Of a stretch of 64,000 nucleotides of DNA, positions 61,576-64,000 are shown one piece after another (position 1 is the stretch's first letter; the number at the start of each line of letters is the position of its first letter). The position numbers were made by a program, and so were the translations under genes. The stretch covers positions 434,001 through 498,000 of the forward strand of contig NZ_RXFS01000004.1 of assembly GCF_003952185.1 (NCBI RefSeq), written 5' to 3'. The notes beneath the pieces were generated by a model. It was not told the DNA's origin, did not search any database, and saw only the letters and a program-made list of their open reading frames with translations. Source of the DNA: Variovorax sp. 679 (GTDB lineage Bacteria; Pseudomonadota; Gammaproteobacteria; Burkholderiales; Burkholderiaceae_C).

Positions 61576-63795
61576 ATGAAAGATTCCAGCAAGTCCACGA
61601 TGTCGCCCCAGAACAAGGCCGCCGCCGGCCGCCGCGCCAGCACCGCCAGGGCGGGTGAAGCCGGCAGCGCCAAGCAGCAGCAGCTCGAGGGCTTCACCGT
61701 CGAGCACCCGACGACCCTCACCACCAACCAGGGCCTGCAGCTGCCGGACAACCACAACTCGCTGAAGGCCGGCGCGCGCGGCCCCACGCTGCTGGAAGAC
61801 TTCATCCTGCGCGAGAAGATCACGCACTTTGACCACGAGCGCATTCCCGAGCGCGTGGTGCATGCGCGCGGCTCGGCGGCGCATGGCTTCTTCCAGGTCT
61901 ACAAGTCGATGTCGCAGTTCACCTGCGCCGACTTCCTGCAGGACCCGGACGCGAAGACGCCCGTGTTCGTGCGCTTCTCCACCGTGGCCGGCTCGCGCGG
62001 CTCGGCCGACACCGTGCGCGACGTGCGTGGCTTCGCCGTCAAGTTCTACACCCGCGAGGGCAACTACGACCTCGTGGGCAACAACATCCCGGTGTTCTTC
62101 ATCCAGGACGCGATGAAGTTCCCCGACCTCATCCACGCCGTCAAGCCCGAGCCGCACCACGAGATGCCGCAGGCCGCGAGCGCGCACGACACCTTCTGGG
62201 ACTTCGCCTCGCTGATGCCCGAGAGCACCCACATGCTGATGTGGGCCATGAGCGACCGCGCCATCCCGCGCAGCCTGCGCATGATGGAAGGCTTCGGCGT
62301 GCACACCTTCCGCCTCGTCAACAGCCGCGGCGAGAGCCATTTCGTGAAATTCCACTGGAAGCCGAAGCTCGGTGTGCACGGCCTGGCATGGGACGAGGCG
62401 CAGAAGATCGCCGGCAAGGACGCCGACTTCCACCGCCGCGACCTGTGGGAAGCCATCGAGAACGGCGACTTCCCCGAGTGGGAGCTCGGCGTGCAGCTGA
62501 TTCCGCAGGACAGGGAGCATTCACTGGGCTTCGACCTGCTCGACCCCACCAAGCTCATTCCGGAAGAGATGGTGCCGGTGCAGAAGATCGGCCGGCTGGT
62601 GCTCAACCGCAACCCCGACAACTTCTTCGCCGAGACCGAGCAGGTGGCCTTTCACCCCGGCCACCTCGTGCCAGGCATCGACTTCAGCAACGACCCGCTG
62701 CTGCAGGGGCGACTCTTCTCGTACACCGACACGCAGATCTCGCGCCTGGGCGGCGCCAACTTCCACGAGCTGCCGATCAACAAGGGCGTGTGTCCCTTCC
62801 ACAACTTCCAGCGCGACGGTATGCACCGCCAGATCATCGCGCGCGGCCAGGTGGCCTACGAGCCCAACACGCTGGGCAGCGGCACCGAGTTCCGCGTGGA
62901 CGGCGGCAGCCACGGTTTCCAGTCTTTCCCCGAGGAGATCGAACCGCCCAAGGTGCGGCGCCGCAGCGCTTCGTTCGACGACCACTTCACGCAGGCGCGC
63001 CTGTTCTTCGAGAGCCAGAGCGCGGCCGAGAAGGAGCACATCGTCGCGGCCTTCCGCTTCGAGCTGTCGAAGCTGGAGGTGCCGGCCATCCGCCAGCGCG
63101 TGGTCGACAACCTCGCGCACGTCGACGAGAAACTCGCGCGCCGCGTGGCCGAACCGCTGGGCATCGGCGAGCCCGATGCGAAGGCCGCGGCCGGCCGTGC
63201 GGGTTTTCGCGAACACCGCATCGAGCTGCCCGTCGACGAGTCGCCCGCGCTGAGCATGGCCGGCAGCGGCGACGGATCCGTGCGCACGCGCAAGGTCGCG
63301 ATCCTCGTGGCCGATGGCGTCGACTCGGCCTCGCTCAAGCCGATCCGCGACGCGCTCGAGCAGGCCGGCGCGCAATGCAAGGTGGTGGGGCCGCGACTGG
63401 GCACCGTGGCCAGCGCATCGAAGCGCCAGATCGACGTGGACGCGACCTTCGCCAACACGCCCTCGGTGATGTTCGACGCCGTGCTGGTGCCGGCCGGCAG
63501 CGAAGGCGCCGCCGCGCTCGCGGCCATCGGCGACGCGGTGCACTTCGTGCTGGAGGCCTACAAGCACTGCAAGGCGATCTGCACGGTGGGCGAGGGTGCG
63601 CGGCTGCTGTCCACGCTCGGCATCGCCGAAGACACGCCGGCCGACGAGCTGCCCGCGGGCCTGGTGGTGGCCGCAACGCCGGTCACCAACCTGGGCGACA
63701 GCACGAGCGCGACGGACATCGCGCACCGCTTCATCGCCGCCATCGCGAAGCACCGGCACTGGGACCGCGCGAACACCGACGCCGTGCCAGCTTAG
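61576..63795 (+). CDS. katE: Large-subunit monofunctional catalase (HPII type)
   Basis: A 739-residue catalase that removes hydrogen peroxide. [15 protein letters not shown] carries the catalytic His, [14 protein letters not shown] the distal Asn, and [16 protein letters not shown] the heme-ligand Tyr. The C-terminal DJ-1/PfpI-like domain (about 570-739, [17 protein letters not shown]) is that of large catalases. The first 35 residues are Ser/Ala-rich. The start may instead be the Met in KSTMSPQNK. The upstream 50-residue membrane peptide probably shares its transcript. Confidence 0.95.
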   Translation: MKDSSKSTMSPQNKAAAGRRASTARAGEAGSAKQQQLEGFTVEHPTTLTTNQGLQLPDNHNSLKAGARGPTLLEDFILREKITHFDHERIPERVVHARGSAAHGFFQVYKSMSQFTCADFLQDPDAKTPVFVRFSTVAGSRGSADTVRDVRGFAVKFYTREGNYDLVGNNIPVFFIQDAMKFPDLIHAVKPEPHHEMPQAASAHDTFWDFASLMPESTHMLMWAMSDRAIPRSLRMMEGFGVHTFRLVNSRGESHFVKFHWKPKLGVHGLAWDEAQKIAGKDADFHRRDLWEAIENGDFPEWELGVQLIPQDREHSLGFDLLDPTKLIPEEMVPVQKIGRLVLNRNPDNFFAETEQVAFHPGHLVPGIDFSNDPLLQGRLFSYTDTQISRLGGANFHELPINKGVCPFHNFQRDGMHRQIIARGQVAYEPNTLGSGTEFRVDGGSHGFQSFPEEIEPPKVRRRSASFDDHFTQARLFFESQSAAEKEHIVAAFRFELSKLEVPAIRQRVVDNLAHVDEKLARRVAEPLGIGEPDAKAAAGRAGFREHRIELPVDESPALSMAGSGDGSVRTRKVAILVADGVDSASLKPIRDALEQAGAQCKVVGPRLGTVASASKRQIDVDATFANTPSVMFDAVLVPAGSEGAAALAAIGDAVHFVLEAYKHCKAICTVGEGARLLSTLGIAEDTPADELPAGLVVAATPVTNLGDSTSATDIAHRFIAAIAKHRHWDRANTDAVPA

Positions 63796-64000
63796 TCCTT
63801 TAGCGCTAGACCGTATTGCGAATAGGCGCGGCAAAAGGCCACTCCTAGACTTCGCCCCCACGAGGCCTGAACGGCGCGCACTTTCGCCGCGTCGAGCATC
63901 CGCGGCACAGCGGCTGCATGGGCCACGGGCGGGGGTCCAATGGCGTGGTTTTCGAGATGGGGATGGGAGTGCCCTGCACGTCGCCGTGCGGGAGTCGCGG
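63796..64000. other. Region after katE with a possible gene start at the edge
   Basis: Contains TATT-GCG-AATA (63814-63824), an inverted repeat that may be an operator for a gene beyond the edge. An ATG at 63940 opens a frame to the window end (MAWFSRWGWEC...) after a GGGGG; too short to judge, but it could be the start of a membrane protein. No other feature is seen. Confidence 0.3.

Overview
The window is very GC-rich, gene-dense DNA from a betaproteobacterium. The best fit is the Comamonadaceae, probably Variovorax or a close relative. The reasons are three Bug-type (tripartite tricarboxylate) solute receptors each next to an IclR or LysR regulator, an lptA-lptB-rpoN block, a complete C-P lyase cluster, and many LysR/MFS/monooxygenase genes. 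The genus is inferred by eye; no search was run. I see no rRNA, tRNA, CRISPR, prophage or insertion sequence.

Layout. 1-6.5 kb: the end of an aminotransferase; a Bug receptor; an IclR regulator divergent from an operon of HMG-CoA lyase, CaiB-type CoA-transferase and a second Bug receptor; a LysR gene. 6.5-9.6 kb: DUF2214 membrane protein, fused MFS/spermidine-synthase-like protein, PsiF-repeat protein. 9.7-18 kb, housekeeping: argS, a SPOR protein, dsbA, lptA, lptB, rpoN and a phospholipase-D lipoprotein. 18-28.9 kb: LysE exporter, YceI/cytochrome b561/YceI operon, hybrid histidine kinase, THUMP RNA methyltransferase, PIN protein, two tandem small membrane paralogues, kinase-like protein, GltB-domain FMN protein, SEC-C protein. 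29-41.7 kb: MFS, GNAT, NTF2-like, LysR/nitroreductase pair, cinA and pgpA, then an accessory block (MFS, flavin monooxygenase, Bug, LysR, DUF3053) that lies between pgpA and thiL. 41.7-52.4 kb: phosphonate degradation, phnN-DUF1045-phnF on the minus strand and phnGHIJKLM + phnCDE on the plus strand. 52.4-57.3 kb: GCS2-type ligase, CPA2 antiporter and a Gcr-family membrane protein in one overlapping operon, then apaG. 57.3-64 kb: rpe, an aspartoacylase-family enzyme, a secreted intradiol-dioxygenase-like lipoprotein, a transglutaminase-like protein, a 50-residue membrane peptide and a large catalase.

How the genes work together. The phn genes form one pathway: PhnCDE import phosphonate, PhnGHIJKLM cleave the C-P bond, PhnN recycles ribosyl bisphosphate, and PhnF probably represses both promoters through two similar TTGTC-type palindromes. 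The IclR-controlled unit looks like uptake, CoA activation and lyase cleavage of a short hydroxy-dicarboxylate. Elsewhere many genes overlap by the ATGA arrangement, so translational coupling is common.

Most unusual structure. A dispersed intergenic element of about 95 bp occurs five times (6592, 13033, 28878, 30227, 40578). It folds into three consecutive hairpins. Differences between copies are compensatory in the first stem, and four of the five copies begin at or within 5 bp of an upstream stop codon. Other points of interest are two tandem IclR operators, several promoters placed so that the mRNA would be almost leaderless, and the tandem small membrane paralogues. I found no clearly new multi-gene defence or mobile system.
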